64,000 bases of DNA from an uncultured Prevotella sp. (GTDB lineage Bacteria; Bacteroidota; Bacteroidia; Bacteroidales; Bacteroidaceae), in NCBI GenBank assembly GCA_900319905.1, contig ONQB01000003.1, positions 1-64,000 of the forward strand, given 5' to 3'. Position numbers and translations under genes: made by a program. Shown here piece after piece: positions 40,282 to 50,577 of the stretch (positions are counted from its first letter, which is position 1; every line of letters begins with the position of its first letter). The notes under the pieces are model-generated. The model had not been told where the DNA came from, made no database searches, and was given only the letters and a program-made list of their open reading frames with translations.

Positions 40282-42000
40282 ATGATTCACATCTATCACC
40301 ATACACCCATTTACCGTCATGCTCCCTCCGGTATGGCTTTGACGACGTTGATCAAGGCATTCATCCTGATGCTGGCATTGTTCTCACTGCCCTGCTTTGG
40401 AGAGAAGCAAAGCGACATCACGACCAACGAAGCAAGGCTGGTGAGCACTGCCCGACATCTGGCGGAGAAGGGCGAGACGGCAAGGAGCATCCAACTGTTG
40501 AACAAGATCATCGCACAGAACCACAATGCCGGCAATTCCATAACCCAACCACAAAAGCAGCTACTCGTGCAGGCCTATGAGCTGAACGGCCGCAACTACG
40601 ACACGCTCGGCGACAAGGAGCAGGCTCTGGCCAACCTCAACAATGCGCTCAAACTGGCTAACACGCTGGATGACGACGAACAACTGTGCCGCATCTACAA
40701 CTCGTTGTTTGCCATCTACTATAGCCTTCGTGACTTTGAGCCCGTCTCCGACATTCTCAACCGCGCACTCGCCATCGCCAAGAAAGCGGGCAACAGAAAG
40801 ATGATTTGCACGCTTTACAACAATATGGGACTGATGGCTTACGAGCAGGGCGCCTACGGCAAAGCGCTGCAACTCATGGACCAGGCCTTGAACTATGCCA
40901 CGGACGACGTAAAGGCTACGGCCAGCGTGCTCACCAACAAGGCGGAGGTGTACTACAAAACGGGCGACTACGCAGCGACCGATGCCATCCTCAACCGCGT
41001 CATTGCCATGTTGCACGACACCGAACCGGCCCTGATAATACAGCCTTATCTTAACTCGGCGCTGGTCAAGGCCCAACTGAAGAAAAAAGCGGAGCTCAAG
41101 CCTCTGCTACACACTATCTACAGTCATCTCGGCAAGTGTCCGGCGCCAGTGCAGAGCAACAGCTACCAGCAACTGGCCGAGATACATTTCGTCATAGGCG
41201 ACAGTCTGGCCGGCCTGCGCGACGTGCTCCACTATGAACAGATTAACGACTCGCTCAACAAGGTCAGCAACAACAACCAAGTACGGCAGTTGCTCATGGC
41301 CTACCATGCCGACCGTCTGAAGATGAACAACAACCTGCTGGAAGCAAAGGTATCGAGCCGCACCACACTGCTGGCAGTGTCGCTGGTTTTCCTACTTATC
41401 TTAGGAGCGCTTCTTGCCCTACTCTACCGCCAGATGGTGAAAGACCGGCTGAAGGCAAAGCAGATCGTAGCGCAACAGAAGCTGCTGCACGAATATGAGC
41501 AGAAAGAGAGCGAACGACAAAAGAAGGAAATGTCGATAGAACTGGAACATAAGAACAGACAACTAACGTCCTACGCAATCGACACGGCTGCCATGAACGA
41601 GTTTCATGAAAAGATACGCAATCTGCTTATGCAACTAAAAAACGAGGTGACCACGATGACCGACGAACAGCGGCAACTCGTCACAGACATGATGAACCAA
41701 CTGCTGCACTATAATGACAAGAGTGTGCTCGACGACTTCCGCCTTTACTTCGACGAGGTGCATCCGGAAATGCTGAAGCGGCTGTCGGAGCAATACCCAC
41801 AGCTCAGCGAGAAAGACCTGCGCCTGTGCGCATACATCCATCTCGGCATGTCGACGAAAGAAATTGCGGCCCTCACCTTCCGGGAGGTGAGAAGTGTGGA
41901 TTCCGCCCGCAACCGCCTACGTAAGAAGCTAGACCTTCCGACCGAAGAAAGCCTGCAACAGTTCTTCAAAAGCTTCGAACAACAACTAAAAAGACAATGA
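40282..42000 (+). CDS. TPR-containing membrane regulator with C-terminal LuxR-like HTH
   Basis: The 572-residue protein has an N-terminal hydrophobic signal or anchor (LIKAFILMLALFSLPCFG), TPR repeats at about 45-320 (QALANLNNALKLAN, GKALQLMDQALNYA), a membrane helix LLAVSLVFLLILGALLALLY near 355-375, a coiled coil, and a C-terminal HTH at about 505-560 (LSEKDLRLCAYIHLGMSTKE, VRSVDSARNRLRKKL). The layout puts the TPR sensor in the periplasm and the DNA-binding part in the cytoplasm. It is a full-length relative of the gene at 1-1623. The large adhesin gene follows downstream, and control of that gene is possible but unproven. Confidence 0.85.
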   Translation: MIHIYHHTPIYRHAPSGMALTTLIKAFILMLALFSLPCFGEKQSDITTNEARLVSTARHLAEKGETARSIQLLNKIIAQNHNAGNSITQPQKQLLVQAYELNGRNYDTLGDKEQALANLNNALKLANTLDDDEQLCRIYNSLFAIYYSLRDFEPVSDILNRALAIAKKAGNRKMICTLYNNMGLMAYEQGAYGKALQLMDQALNYATDDVKATASVLTNKAEVYYKTGDYAATDAILNRVIAMLHDTEPALIIQPYLNSALVKAQLKKKAELKPLLHTIYSHLGKCPAPVQSNSYQQLAEIHFVIGDSLAGLRDVLHYEQINDSLNKVSNNNQVRQLLMAYHADRLKMNNNLLEAKVSSRTTLLAVSLVFLLILGALLALLYRQMVKDRLKAKQIVAQQKLLHEYEQKESERQKKEMSIELEHKNRQLTSYAIDTAAMNEFHEKIRNLLMQLKNEVTTMTDEQRQLVTDMMNQLLHYNDKSVLDDFRLYFDEVHPEMLKRLSEQYPQLSEKDLRLCAYIHLGMSTKEIAALTFREVRSVDSARNRLRKKLDLPTEESLQQFFKSFEQQLKRQ

Positions 42001-42023
42001 TGATCCAGCAATAAGGCTATAAT

Positions 42024-42167
42024 GTGCCTACTATTGCCTACCAGTGCCTACCTCGCCTACCAGTGCCTACCTCGCCTACCACTGCCTACCTCGCCTACCA
42101 CTGCCTACCATCGCCTACCAGTGCCTACCTCGCCTACCAGTGCCTACCTCGCCTACCAGTGCCTATT
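42024..42167 (+). repeat. 9-bp GCCTACC tandem array
   Basis: About sixteen units of the form (C/T)GCCTACC(A/T), often paired as AGTGCCTACCTCGCCTACC. The array starts 24 bases after the regulator stop. A related array follows another stop codon at 63294-63370. Confidence 0.85.
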
Positions 42168-42225
42168 CATGCCAATGCAGTAGTAATGCGGTAGTAACAA
42201 TCTATAATATTTTAGCGGTTTTCAC

Positions 42226-42233
42226 TAACTTTG
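42226..42233 (+). promoter_or_regulatory. -7 element of the adhesin gene
   Basis: TAACTTTG, 30 bases before the ATG at 42264. A good -33 box is not seen. Confidence 0.45.
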
Positions 42234-42263
42234 TGGCGGTTTAAGGTTAACAATAATATAAAT

Positions 42264-45200
42264 ATGAGAGATTTTACCAAAAGAAGATGGAAGACGGGCG
42301 CTGTAGCCATGCTACTGGCCCTCACCGCACTGCCAGCGGTTGCCAGTCACGGCGACACCTTGTTTGTCGAGACATTCGACGACCAAGAAGCGTTCAACAA
42401 ATGGACCACCATCGATTGTAATGGTGGACGTACCTGGGAATGGCTCAATGGTCATGCTGCCTACATGCTCGACTATCAGACCGGGCTACCTGGCGATGAC
42501 TATCTGGTGTCACCAGGCATCACACTGAAAGGCGGCATGGTGTACGACCTCAATTTCTCGCTCACCATGTCCAACAATGTGAACTTAGAGAGCTGCCGCG
42601 TCTATCTGGGCAGCGCCCCCGACACGGCCCATCTCACGACTGTGCTCGGCGAATGGCGCGACGTGACCAACGAAGTCAGCGGCATGAAGCAATGTAAGAT
42701 TGTGGCAGATACCACCGGTACCTATTATATTGCGTTCTATTCCTTCAGCCAAGCCAACCAGAACCGCTTTGAGATTGATGACGTGAGTGTGGTGGAGCGT
42801 AGCACAGTCAGCGTACCGGGCATGCCCACCAGCCTTAACGTGTCCGCAGCTGCCAAGGGACAGCTGAGCGCCACCGTCGGCTTCCACCTGCCCACGCTGT
42901 TGGCCGGCAACAAAGCCATCGCCAGTGATGCCAGCCTGAGCTACGCCATCTACAGAGACTCACTGGCAACACCGGTCAAGACAGGCAACGGCCTGCCGGG
43001 TGACAGCATCAACTATGTCGACGGTGTCAAGACCAATGGTTTCCACACCTACAGCGTGATCGTGAGCAACACCGAGGGCAACGGCCGCGCCGCCTCTACG
43101 ACGGCCTACATTGGCAACGACACACCGGTGAGTCCCACGGGCCTCGCAGCTCATGTCGGCACCGACTATGCTGCCCACCTCAGTTGGAATAGTCCTAAGA
43201 GTAGCGTGCACGGAGGCTACGTGGACGCCGCACAACTCCGATACAACGTACTGCGCAACGACTCCGTGGTTGCCGTCACCACCGACACTACTTATTTAGA
43301 CAAGGTACCTGTGGCCCGCGGCCAGCAACGCGTGGTATACACCGTACAAGCGCTCTTCGACAATCTGAAGAGCGCAGCCAGCAGCCCGGCCGAGTGTCTG
43401 GCTGGTGAACCTCTCAACGCTCCTTATGTGGAGACCTTTGCCAATGGCAAGGCAGCAACACCTTGGATTCAGGACGCCACCACTCATGACTTCGACTGGG
43501 AGGTCAGTGAGGAAGTGACCGACGACTGGAGCGGCGAAACGTTTACCGCACCCGACCACGATGGCGGCTACCTCATGGCCAGCACCAGCTACGCCTCAGG
43601 CGGCGAGTCACGTTTCATCTCTCCGATGATCGACATCAACAAACTGAACAACCCTGAGCTGTCCTTCTACTTCTACTATAACCGCAGCCAATGGTACGAT
43701 CCAGAGATGGAAGGTGAGATCAACGACCGCGTGCAGGTGCAGGTAAGCTACGACGGAGGCGACTGGACTGACGTCAGCGACGGAGCCCTCCGCATCAACG
43801 ACCATACAAGTCAGTGGCAGCGCGTAGCCGTACAACTACCCAAGCAGACAGCGAAGTTCGTGCAGATTGGTTTGTTGGCCGTCAGTGAGAACGACGGTGA
43901 GAACTGCGGTGATCTGTATGTAGACAGCATGGCAATCGATGAGAGCGCGCTGCAGACCGACCTTGCCATCACCGCGCTGACGGCCCGTCAGCTGCGTGTC
44001 ACCGCCAACGACAGCCTCTGCCTGACGGCGGACATCCGCAACCGTGGCGCTCAGGCTGCTTCCGGCTATCAAGTAACATTCCTGCGCAATGGCGAGGCCT
44101 TCGCATCCGTCAATGGACCTGTGATCAACAGCGCTGCAACAGCAACGGTCACCCTCAACGTGCCTACGACCGTGGAAGATGCCAAGACCGACAGCATCTG
44201 CTGGCAGGCAGTGACAACGCTGCAGGGCGATGAACTGGCAGCCAACGACTCGTCCGACGTACTCCTTACCTCCGTCCGTGTCAACGACTATCCGACTCCT
44301 GAACTCACGGGGTCGGCCGGTGGCAACACTGTGACCCTGCACTGGAATGCCCTGTCCTCACAAGAGGCGACGACAGCTGAGAAGAAAACTGTGACCGACG
44401 ACTTCGAAAGCTACGAGCCATTCACCATTGACCGGTTTGGCGACTGGACCACCTACGACGGCGACAAGGCCACCACACTGATGAGTCCACGCATCCCCGT
44501 GAGGTACGACCACGAAGGCGAACCCATGGCCTGGCAGGTATTCAACAATGTGAAATCGGGCACCTACGTGGAAGGCAACTACGACGACCCGTTCCAAGCC
44601 CACAGTGGCGTGCAGTATCTGATGTCGGCTTCTTGCGACTGGCCCGCTGAGAACGACGACTGGCTGATAACGCCGCGTCTGGACGGCAGCGCGCAGACCA
44701 TAACGTTCTGGGCCAAAGGTGTCACATACGACTCGGAATGGATGGACGTGTACTACTCCACCACCGACAATCACCACGACAGCTTCGAGAAACTCAATGC
44801 GTCGACTATCTATGTACACGACAACTGGGAGAAATACAGCTATGACGTGCCCCAGGGTGCCCGTTACTTCGCCCTGCGCAATGCCCGCCGCACCATGCTC
44901 CTGTTCGTGGACGACTTTACCTACGACGCTTACAACGGTGCCAAGGAGCAGCTCGACCTCATCGGCTACAATGTCTACTGTGATGGCGTGCGGCTGAACG
45001 ACACACCGCTCACATCGGCTGGCTATACCGACGACGGCGTTGCTGACGGCAGCAACCACACATACGCCGTGACCGCTGTCTACAAACAAGGCGAGAGTAA
45101 CTACTCCAACGAGTTCTCCACAGTCTCCACCGGCATCAACACAATTGAAAGCAACGCAAAGACAGCGTCGGTGTACAACCTCTCCGGCATGAGACTGCCT

Positions 45201-45269
45201 AAGGCACAACGTGGACTCAACATCATACGCGAGGCCAACGGAAAGGTCAAAAAGGTAATCAGAAAGTAG
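42264..45269 (+). CDS. secreted choice-of-anchor J / cleaved-adhesin protein with sorting tail
   Basis: A 1001-residue exported protein. A signal peptide (GAVAMLLALTALPAVAS) precedes a first anchor-J or cleaved-adhesin domain at about 30-185 (VETFDDQEAFNKWTTIDCNG, WEWLNGHAAYML). Fibronectin III-like modules follow at about 190-380, then a second anchor-J domain at about 390-560 (FDWEVSEEVTDDWSG), a CARDB-like module (TDLAITALTARQLRVTANDS) and a third anchor-J domain at about 715-890 (VTDDFESYEPFTIDRFGDWT). The end, VYNLSGMRLPKAQRGLNIIR, is a type IX-like sorting tail. Such domains occur in haemagglutinin and gingipain-type adhesins. The binding target is unknown. It follows a TPR regulator with its own -7 box. 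Confidence 0.85.
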   Translation: MRDFTKRRWKTGAVAMLLALTALPAVASHGDTLFVETFDDQEAFNKWTTIDCNGGRTWEWLNGHAAYMLDYQTGLPGDDYLVSPGITLKGGMVYDLNFSLTMSNNVNLESCRVYLGSAPDTAHLTTVLGEWRDVTNEVSGMKQCKIVADTTGTYYIAFYSFSQANQNRFEIDDVSVVERSTVSVPGMPTSLNVSAAAKGQLSATVGFHLPTLLAGNKAIASDASLSYAIYRDSLATPVKTGNGLPGDSINYVDGVKTNGFHTYSVIVSNTEGNGRAASTTAYIGNDTPVSPTGLAAHVGTDYAAHLSWNSPKSSVHGGYVDAAQLRYNVLRNDSVVAVTTDTTYLDKVPVARGQQRVVYTVQALFDNLKSAASSPAECLAGEPLNAPYVETFANGKAATPWIQDATTHDFDWEVSEEVTDDWSGETFTAPDHDGGYLMASTSYASGGESRFISPMIDINKLNNPELSFYFYYNRSQWYDPEMEGEINDRVQVQVSYDGGDWTDVSDGALRINDHTSQWQRVAVQLPKQTAKFVQIGLLAVSENDGENCGDLYVDSMAIDESALQTDLAITALTARQLRVTANDSLCLTADIRNRGAQAASGYQVTFLRNGEAFASVNGPVINSAATATVTLNVPTTVEDAKTDSICWQAVTTLQGDELAANDSSDVLLTSVRVNDYPTPELTGSAGGNTVTLHWNALSSQEATTAEKKTVTDDFESYEPFTIDRFGDWTTYDGDKATTLMSPRIPVRYDHEGEPMAWQVFNNVKSGTYVEGNYDDPFQAHSGVQYLMSASCDWPAENDDWLITPRLDGSAQTITFWAKGVTYDSEWMDVYYSTTDNHHDSFEKLNASTIYVHDNWEKYSYDVPQGARYFALRNARRTMLLFVDDFTYDAYNGAKEQLDLIGYNVYCDGVRLNDTPLTSAGYTDDGVADGSNHTYAVTAVYKQGESNYSNEFSTVSTGINTIESNAKTASVYNLSGMRLPKAQRGLNIIREANGKVKKVIRK

Positions 45270-45343
45270 ACAGACTCCATTCTTCTCATCACCAGACAAG
45301 ATGAGAGGGATGGACTACGGTCTTAATGAACAATAACGTAAAG

Positions 45344-45478
45344 GAGGCTGTAGAAGAAGTCAGGAAGTCCGGGAGTTCGGAAGTTCAGTCATATGATGAA
45401 GTATCTGATAAACAGATATTGATAAAGTAATGACTGAACTTCCGGGTTTCCGGACTTCTGAACTTCTGTACAGCCTCT
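45344..45478. repeat. (GAAGTYCR)n hairpin element with GAGGCTGTA ends
   Basis: GGAGGCTGTAGAAGAAGTC at the left is mirrored by GAACTTCTGTACAGCCTC at the right, with GAAGTYCR units and a CAGTCATATGATGAAGTATC centre. It separates two convergent genes and can serve both as terminator. Confidence 0.8.
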
Positions 45479-45514
45479 TTGATTGTCACAGCTACGTCAT
45501 CAGGGCAGCAGGAC

Positions 45515-48500
45515 TTATTGCAGCAGCTCGAGCAGTTCCTCCTGCGTGAGGGCGTGACCTAAGTCTGTGCCCGCCAGCAAGGAGTCGGCCAAGTCGCGCT
45601 TAGACTTGTGCAGCCGTTGTATCTTCTCCTCTATGGTATGCTGTGAGATAAGGTGATACACTGTCACATCCTGCTTCTGACCGATGCGGTAGGCACGGTC
45701 CGTCGCCTGCTGTTCGATGGCAGGGTTCCACCACGGATCGAGATGAATGACGTAGTTGGCCCCCGTGAGGTTAAGGCCCAGGCCACCAGCCTTCAGACTG
45801 ATAAGGAAGAAGGGGCACCGGCCTTTCTGGAAGTCCTTGACCAGTTGCTCGCGTTGCGCCATTGGCGTAGAGCCATCGAGATAGAGGTAAGGCAGCTTAG
45901 CCTTGTCCATCGCCTCACGCACCTGCTTGAAGAAGCTCGTAAACTGACTGAACACCAGTGCTCGGTTGCCACTGCCATTGAGGTTCTCGGCCAGGTCGAT
46001 GAATGCTGCCACCTTACTCGACTCGTGTTTCCACCTCTTGTCGACGAGCGACACGCTGCATGCCATCTCACGGAGCTTCGTAATCTCCGCCAGCGCGCTT
46101 ACCTTCACCACCTTGTCGGCCTTCACCGACTTCTCTGCCATCCGGCGATGCACCTCGTAGACCTTCATCTCATCGTCGGTCAACTCCACCGGCACCGTTA
46201 TCTCATTCTTCTCTGGCAGTTCGTCGATGACGTCACCCTTGGTACGACGCAGCAGAAACGGCGAGATGAGGCGCCGCAACTGACTCTGCCGTTCCTTGTC
46301 GTGATTGCCCTCGATAGGTTCAATAAACTTATGACCAAACTGCTCGGCACTGCCCAGCAATCCGGGGTTGATGAACTGGAAGAGGTTCCACAGTTCTGAC
46401 AAATGGTTCTGTATCGGCGTACCAGTGAGGATGACCTTACGTTTGGCCTGCAGCAGCATGGCCGCCTTTGACATCTTGGTATTGGGGTTTTTGATGGTGT
46501 GGGCCTCATCGAGACACGCCACGGTCCATTCTTTCTTAGCCAATTGCTCGTGCTGGATATTGAGCAGGGCGTAGGTGGTGACCACCACGTCGCCAGCCGA
46601 AGCCTCATTGATAGCCTCCTCACGGTTATCGGCTGTATTGAGGACCGTAACGTTGAGCGACGGTGCGAATCGCTTCAGCTCATTGCGCCAGTTGGGCACC
46701 ACCGAGGCAGGTGCCACTACCAGCGACGGCCCGTCGGCGGCTTGATCGAGCAGCAGAGCGATGGTCTGCAAAGTCTTTCCCAGTCCCATGTCGTCGGCCA
46801 GACAGGCACCGGCTCCCCACGAGGTGACGCGCCACATCCATTCGTAGCCCTCCACCTGATAGTCACGCAGATTGGCCTGCAACGTGTCGGGCACCTGCGG
46901 CTCGGTCTTGGCACTGTCCTTGATGCGCTGACGCAAGGCGTCAAGTTCCTTGCTGCGTGTCACCTTCAAGTCACGATCGTCGAGCAAGTCGCCGATGAGA
47001 CCAGCTGCTGCCGATGCCATCTGCAAGTGGTTACGACGGTCCGTCGTAACGGTGTCGAGACGCTTGAGCACACGTTTCAAGTCACTACTCAGACTAATGA
47101 ATTCCTGTTCTCCAATTTTTATATAGTTGCGATGGCCTTGCTCATGCATCAGCTCAAGCAACTGCTGCAGGGAGATGACCTCGTCCTCATCAACGCGCAC
47201 GTCGCCCTCAACCTCAAACCATCCGTTTTTCGACTTAAACGAGATATTGGCCGACCGTGCGCCGATGGCCGGATGGTATTTCAAACGGGAGCCCTCAGGC
47301 CACTCCAGTTCGCACACCTCAGGATTGTCCTTGCTCCACTGAATGATCTCAAGAAAGGCCGCCGTGTCGGCGGTCACGGTCTCGGTAATGGTGGACGGCG
47401 CAAAGTCGCTCTCGTCATCAATGACGCCGAGGCTGACCAGTTGCTGGGTCAGCTGTGTCATATTATGTTTCTCCTTTCGCAGGTTGCGTATCACCTGCAC
47501 CTTTCGTCCGTCCTTTTCGGCGATAGTACTTACGTTGCCCTTGCCCGGCACAAATACCAACTCTCCGAAGGCATGCACCGACACCGAGAGGTCGTAACGG
47601 TCGTAGTTGGAAGGCACACAGCGCAGGGTGAGCTTCGTCTCGCCCTTCACCTGCTCAAGGCCATCGAGCTCCACAGCCATGTTGGAATGCACTTCGGTCT
47701 TGCCGCCAAGCACCATGATGAGCTTCATCAGCAGTGGCTCGGCCTGCTTGGGATATTTCTCCTGCGCAAGGATTTGCGCATAGACCTTCTTCTCAAAGGC
47801 TGTCGGACTGTAAACCGAATAGTCAGTGTCGGAGTTCTTCCTGTAATAGACGGGCTTGGTCAGTCCGGTGCGCAATTCCTCAACATTGGTTGCTACCGAG
47901 AACGATCCGTCCTTGTCGCGGTTGATAATCAGGCACGGCTTGTCCTCGTGAATGTTGACGGGACGCAGGTCGTAATTGTCGCCGGCAAAGACACGGTCGC
48001 AGCCAACGAGACAACCTATACTGTGCGAGATATAGATGTCGTAATCATACACACTAACGCTTTCCGCCAGTCGATCGTCGAAGGCATCCAGCTGCAGCTC
48101 GCGGTCCGTGCTGAGGTGTTTCAGGGCAGAGATGGAGAGTCGCTTTCCCACCGACCAAGCCCCGCTCTTCAGGCGTTTCTGCAAGATGGGATTAATGTTG
48201 ACGCTATCTAGCAGATAGATCAGACGCTCGTTCTGATCCGGCTTTGTGCTGTCGGGGGCTTTCTGATTGGCACTGAGAATCTCCTCCAACCGCATTTCCC
48301 ACACCGGCTTGATGTTGAGCCTTGTGAAGAGCGAACCACCAAAGCTGTCAGCCTCATCCGGCTTGTCGGCAGTGCGGGAAATCACAAACGGTGTATCTTT
48401 CAACTCATTGCGCAACCAGGCCCAAGTGGGATAACAGTCGTCTTTGCAGGGCTGCTTGACATCGTCAGGCCAGATGCCCATGCGGGTGTAGGTCAGCCAG

Positions 48501-49543
48501 ACAAGCGGCAGGAGAGAGTCATTGACCGTATGCTCTACATAGGACGTCAGCGAGGCCTTGTTGACCTTGGGCTGCTGATGATCTATGAAGAAACTGTAGA
48601 TGGGACGGAACAGGAGCATGGGTCCTATTCCCGACATGAAGTTGTCTTTCTTGTAAAGGGAACTGATTTTCCCCGCCGTGTCTGTTCCGTTGAGCAGCAG
48701 ACAGACGAGATAAAGATAGTTGACCGAATCCCAGGGAAAGTATCCTTTCAGCGCTGCCCGGTCAACTTGTTTGTTGTGCAGGGCAAGCGCCTTGGCAAAG
48801 AGCTTGAGCGACTGTGCGTAGTCCTTTGCGTAAAGGCTGTGAACGGCTGCGGTGAGCATCGAATAAAGGTTGACTGGCAACGCTTCGAGCTCCGCGCACA
48901 TCTTGCCGGTGCCTAAATAATAGAAGAAATTGAAGCATGACAGCAGCACGGGTGTCGCCGCGGTCTTTCTGCGTGTCTTCCGCTCTTCGACCACTACCTT
49001 CCGCATATAATCCCACAGCATTGGCAGGTCGCTGTCCAGCAACAGACCCATCTTGGCTTCAAGACACGTCAACAACACACTGTCAGGCAGCTTGGCCACC
49101 ACATAGTGGAAGTCAGGATAGAAAATAATGAACGACAGTTCATCAATGAACTCTATTGACGACGGGAATTTTGTTAATACGACAGACGAAGGCATCAGCA
49201 AGCTGATGGCGCTGTTCACCATGTCGGATGCCCTGTTTACATACCTACCCGTATGTGCAACCGACACGATATGCTTATACCATTCCTTGTTCTCCGGCTT
49301 CAACAACAGAGCGAGCTGTTCGAACAGCATGCCACTACAGAGTTTGTAATACGTATCACGATAATAATAATCTTTGTAATGGCTGATGCTGTTGTTATTT
49401 TCGAGCCGCGTGAGACATGCCCTCAGGTCACTCTGTGAAATGTAGCCCTTGCAAACAGCGATAAGATCCCTCATCGACACCTTCTGTCCCGCAAGATAGG
49501 CTAAAAGCATACAAAGAAGCTGGTCTTTCCGCTCTTTTTCCAT
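45515..49543 (-). CDS. SNF2-family DEAD/DEAH-box helicase
   Basis: The 1342-residue protein has a long N-terminal part (about 1-880) not recognised in detail and a C-terminal SWI2/SNF2 ATPase. Walker A is ADDMGLGKTLQTIALLL near residue 915, the DEAH box is in CLDEAHTIKN, and the helicase C-half has LVFSQFTSFFKQVREAM, GGLGLNLTGANYVIHLDPWW and QATDRAYRIGQKQ. Such proteins remodel protein-DNA complexes; bacterial ones can act with RNA polymerase (RapA-like) or in defence, and nothing nearby singles out a defence role. It starts 8 bases after ybeY and is last in the ruvB-coaD-ybeY run. Confidence 0.9.
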   Translation of the reverse strand: MEKERKDQLLCMLLAYLAGQKVSMRDLIAVCKGYISQSDLRACLTRLENNNSISHYKDYYYRDTYYKLCSGMLFEQLALLLKPENKEWYKHIVSVAHTGRYVNRASDMVNSAISLLMPSSVVLTKFPSSIEFIDELSFIIFYPDFHYVVAKLPDSVLLTCLEAKMGLLLDSDLPMLWDYMRKVVVEERKTRRKTAATPVLLSCFNFFYYLGTGKMCAELEALPVNLYSMLTAAVHSLYAKDYAQSLKLFAKALALHNKQVDRAALKGYFPWDSVNYLYLVCLLLNGTDTAGKISSLYKKDNFMSGIGPMLLFRPIYSFFIDHQQPKVNKASLTSYVEHTVNDSLLPLVWLTYTRMGIWPDDVKQPCKDDCYPTWAWLRNELKDTPFVISRTADKPDEADSFGGSLFTRLNIKPVWEMRLEEILSANQKAPDSTKPDQNERLIYLLDSVNINPILQKRLKSGAWSVGKRLSISALKHLSTDRELQLDAFDDRLAESVSVYDYDIYISHSIGCLVGCDRVFAGDNYDLRPVNIHEDKPCLIINRDKDGSFSVATNVEELRTGLTKPVYYRKNSDTDYSVYSPTAFEKKVYAQILAQEKYPKQAEPLLMKLIMVLGGKTEVHSNMAVELDGLEQVKGETKLTLRCVPSNYDRYDLSVSVHAFGELVFVPGKGNVSTIAEKDGRKVQVIRNLRKEKHNMTQLTQQLVSLGVIDDESDFAPSTITETVTADTAAFLEIIQWSKDNPEVCELEWPEGSRLKYHPAIGARSANISFKSKNGWFEVEGDVRVDEDEVISLQQLLELMHEQGHRNYIKIGEQEFISLSSDLKRVLKRLDTVTTDRRNHLQMASAAAGLIGDLLDDRDLKVTRSKELDALRQRIKDSAKTEPQVPDTLQANLRDYQVEGYEWMWRVTSWGAGACLADDMGLGKTLQTIALLLDQAADGPSLVVAPASVVPNWRNELKRFAPSLNVTVLNTADNREEAINEASAGDVVVTTYALLNIQHEQLAKKEWTVACLDEAHTIKNPNTKMSKAAMLLQAKRKVILTGTPIQNHLSELWNLFQFINPGLLGSAEQFGHKFIEPIEGNHDKERQSQLRRLISPFLLRRTKGDVIDELPEKNEITVPVELTDDEMKVYEVHRRMAEKSVKADKVVKVSALAEITKLREMACSVSLVDKRWKHESSKVAAFIDLAENLNGSGNRALVFSQFTSFFKQVREAMDKAKLPYLYLDGSTPMAQREQLVKDFQKGRCPFFLISLKAGGLGLNLTGANYVIHLDPWWNPAIEQQATDRAYRIGQKQDVTVYHLISQHTIEEKIQRLHKSKRDLADSLLAGTDLGHALTQEELLELLQ

Positions 49544-49551
49544 ACCAGCTG

Positions 49552-49980
49552 TCAGATTGCAGAATTGTCTTTCAGCATGGCGAGCGCCGCATTTTCGTTG
49601 GCTTCCATGATCTCACGCTCGCCTGGTCCTTTGTCATTGATGCCACACAGATGCAGGATGCCATGGATGATGACACGGTGAAGCTCATCGTCATAGGCCT
49701 TGCCAAACTGCTCGGCATTGGAGCGCACGGTGTCGAGTGAGATCACGATGTCTCCATTGAGCACATCGCCCTCATCGTAGTCAAAGGTGATGATGTCGGT
49801 GTAGTAGTCGTGGCCGAGATACTGCCGGTTGACCTCGAGTATTTTCTCGTCATTGACAAACATGTAGCCAACCTCGCCCACTTTACGGCCATGGGCAGCC
49901 GCTACCTTTTTGATCCACGCTGTGGTATCGCGATGTTTGATTTTCGGCATCTTCACGCCGTCGGCATTGTAGGTAATCAT
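49552..49980 (-). CDS. ybeY: rRNA maturation endoribonuclease YbeY
   Basis: This 142-residue metal-dependent RNase takes part in 16S rRNA 3'-end maturation and ribosome quality control. The zinc motif HGILHLCGINDKG with its conserved His residues is near residues 110-122. The upstream block YTDIITFDYDEGDVLNGDIVIS is also typical. It starts 6 bases after coaD and is followed by the SNF2 gene 8 bases on, consistent with one transcript. Confidence 0.93.
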   Translation of the reverse strand: MITYNADGVKMPKIKHRDTTAWIKKVAAAHGRKVGEVGYMFVNDEKILEVNRQYLGHDYYTDIITFDYDEGDVLNGDIVISLDTVRSNAEQFGKAYDDELHRVIIHGILHLCGINDKGPGEREIMEANENAALAMLKDNSAI

Positions 49981-49986
49981 GATATG

Positions 49987-50457
49987 CTATTTTATCGTTG
50001 CTTGTTTTGGTATCATCCAACTGGCATCCTTATGGAAATAGGCCAGCGTGCGATAGGCCGTTGACGAGACAGCGGCCAGGCTGGGCGAGGCATAGAGCAA
50101 CACGGTCTCCAGGCTGCCAAGGCGCTCGTTGTATTCAGCCTGTATCTTCTCGTACTCGAAGTCGGCCACCGAGCGCACGCCTCTCACGTAGAACTGCGCC
50201 CCTACCTCTCGGGCCACGTCGACAATCAGTCCGTCGCTGCTCATCACGCTGACACGAGCTTCACCGGCATAGAGCCGGCGAATGGCGTCAAGACGCTGTT
50301 CCTCGGTGAACATACAGTGCTTCTCAGGATTGACCGCCACCACGATGACCAACCGGTCGAAGAGGGCCAATGCCCGCCTCACGATATCGGCATGACCAAT
50401 GGTGAACGGGTCGAAGCTGCCTGCAAAGAGCGCAATGCGCAAGGGGTTCTTTTCCAT
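49987..50457 (-). CDS. coaD: pantetheine-phosphate adenylyltransferase
   Basis: The 156-residue enzyme joins AMP to 4'-phosphopantetheine in coenzyme A synthesis. The nucleotidyltransferase motif AGSFDPFTIGHADIV lies at about 12-26 (T/HxGH), followed by the RLVIVVAVNPEKH strand and the C-terminal block. FYVRGVRSVADFEYE is characteristic of CoaD. Length fits the family. It is in the run ruvB - coaD - ybeY - SNF2 helicase, 120 bases after ruvB. Confidence 0.95.
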   Translation of the reverse strand: MEKNPLRIALFAGSFDPFTIGHADIVRRALALFDRLVIVVAVNPEKHCMFTEEQRLDAIRRLYAGEARVSVMSSDGLIVDVAREVGAQFYVRGVRSVADFEYEKIQAEYNERLGSLETVLLYASPSLAAVSSTAYRTLAYFHKDASWMIPKQATIK

Positions 50458-50577
50458 GATGCGTTAATTGTTATTGATGAGATAGAAGCCTCCCAGACCA
50501 CACTACCTATAGATTTCTCAAGGACTCTTAGGCGACACAGTCGTTGAGGCAACTACGCTGAGAAGTGCAAGCCGTGA

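Noticed and set aside
42024-42167. GCCTACC array considered as a CRISPR array
   Set aside because: Units are 9 bp with no unique spacers, and no cas gene is present.
46499-48211. 570-codon plus-strand frame opposite the SNF2 helicase gene
   Set aside because: Shadow of the helicase frame; no signal, motif or promoter supports it.
45515-49543. SNF2 helicase considered as part of a phage-defence system
   Set aside because: Its neighbours are ybeY, coaD and ruvB; no nuclease, methylase or other defence gene is adjacent.
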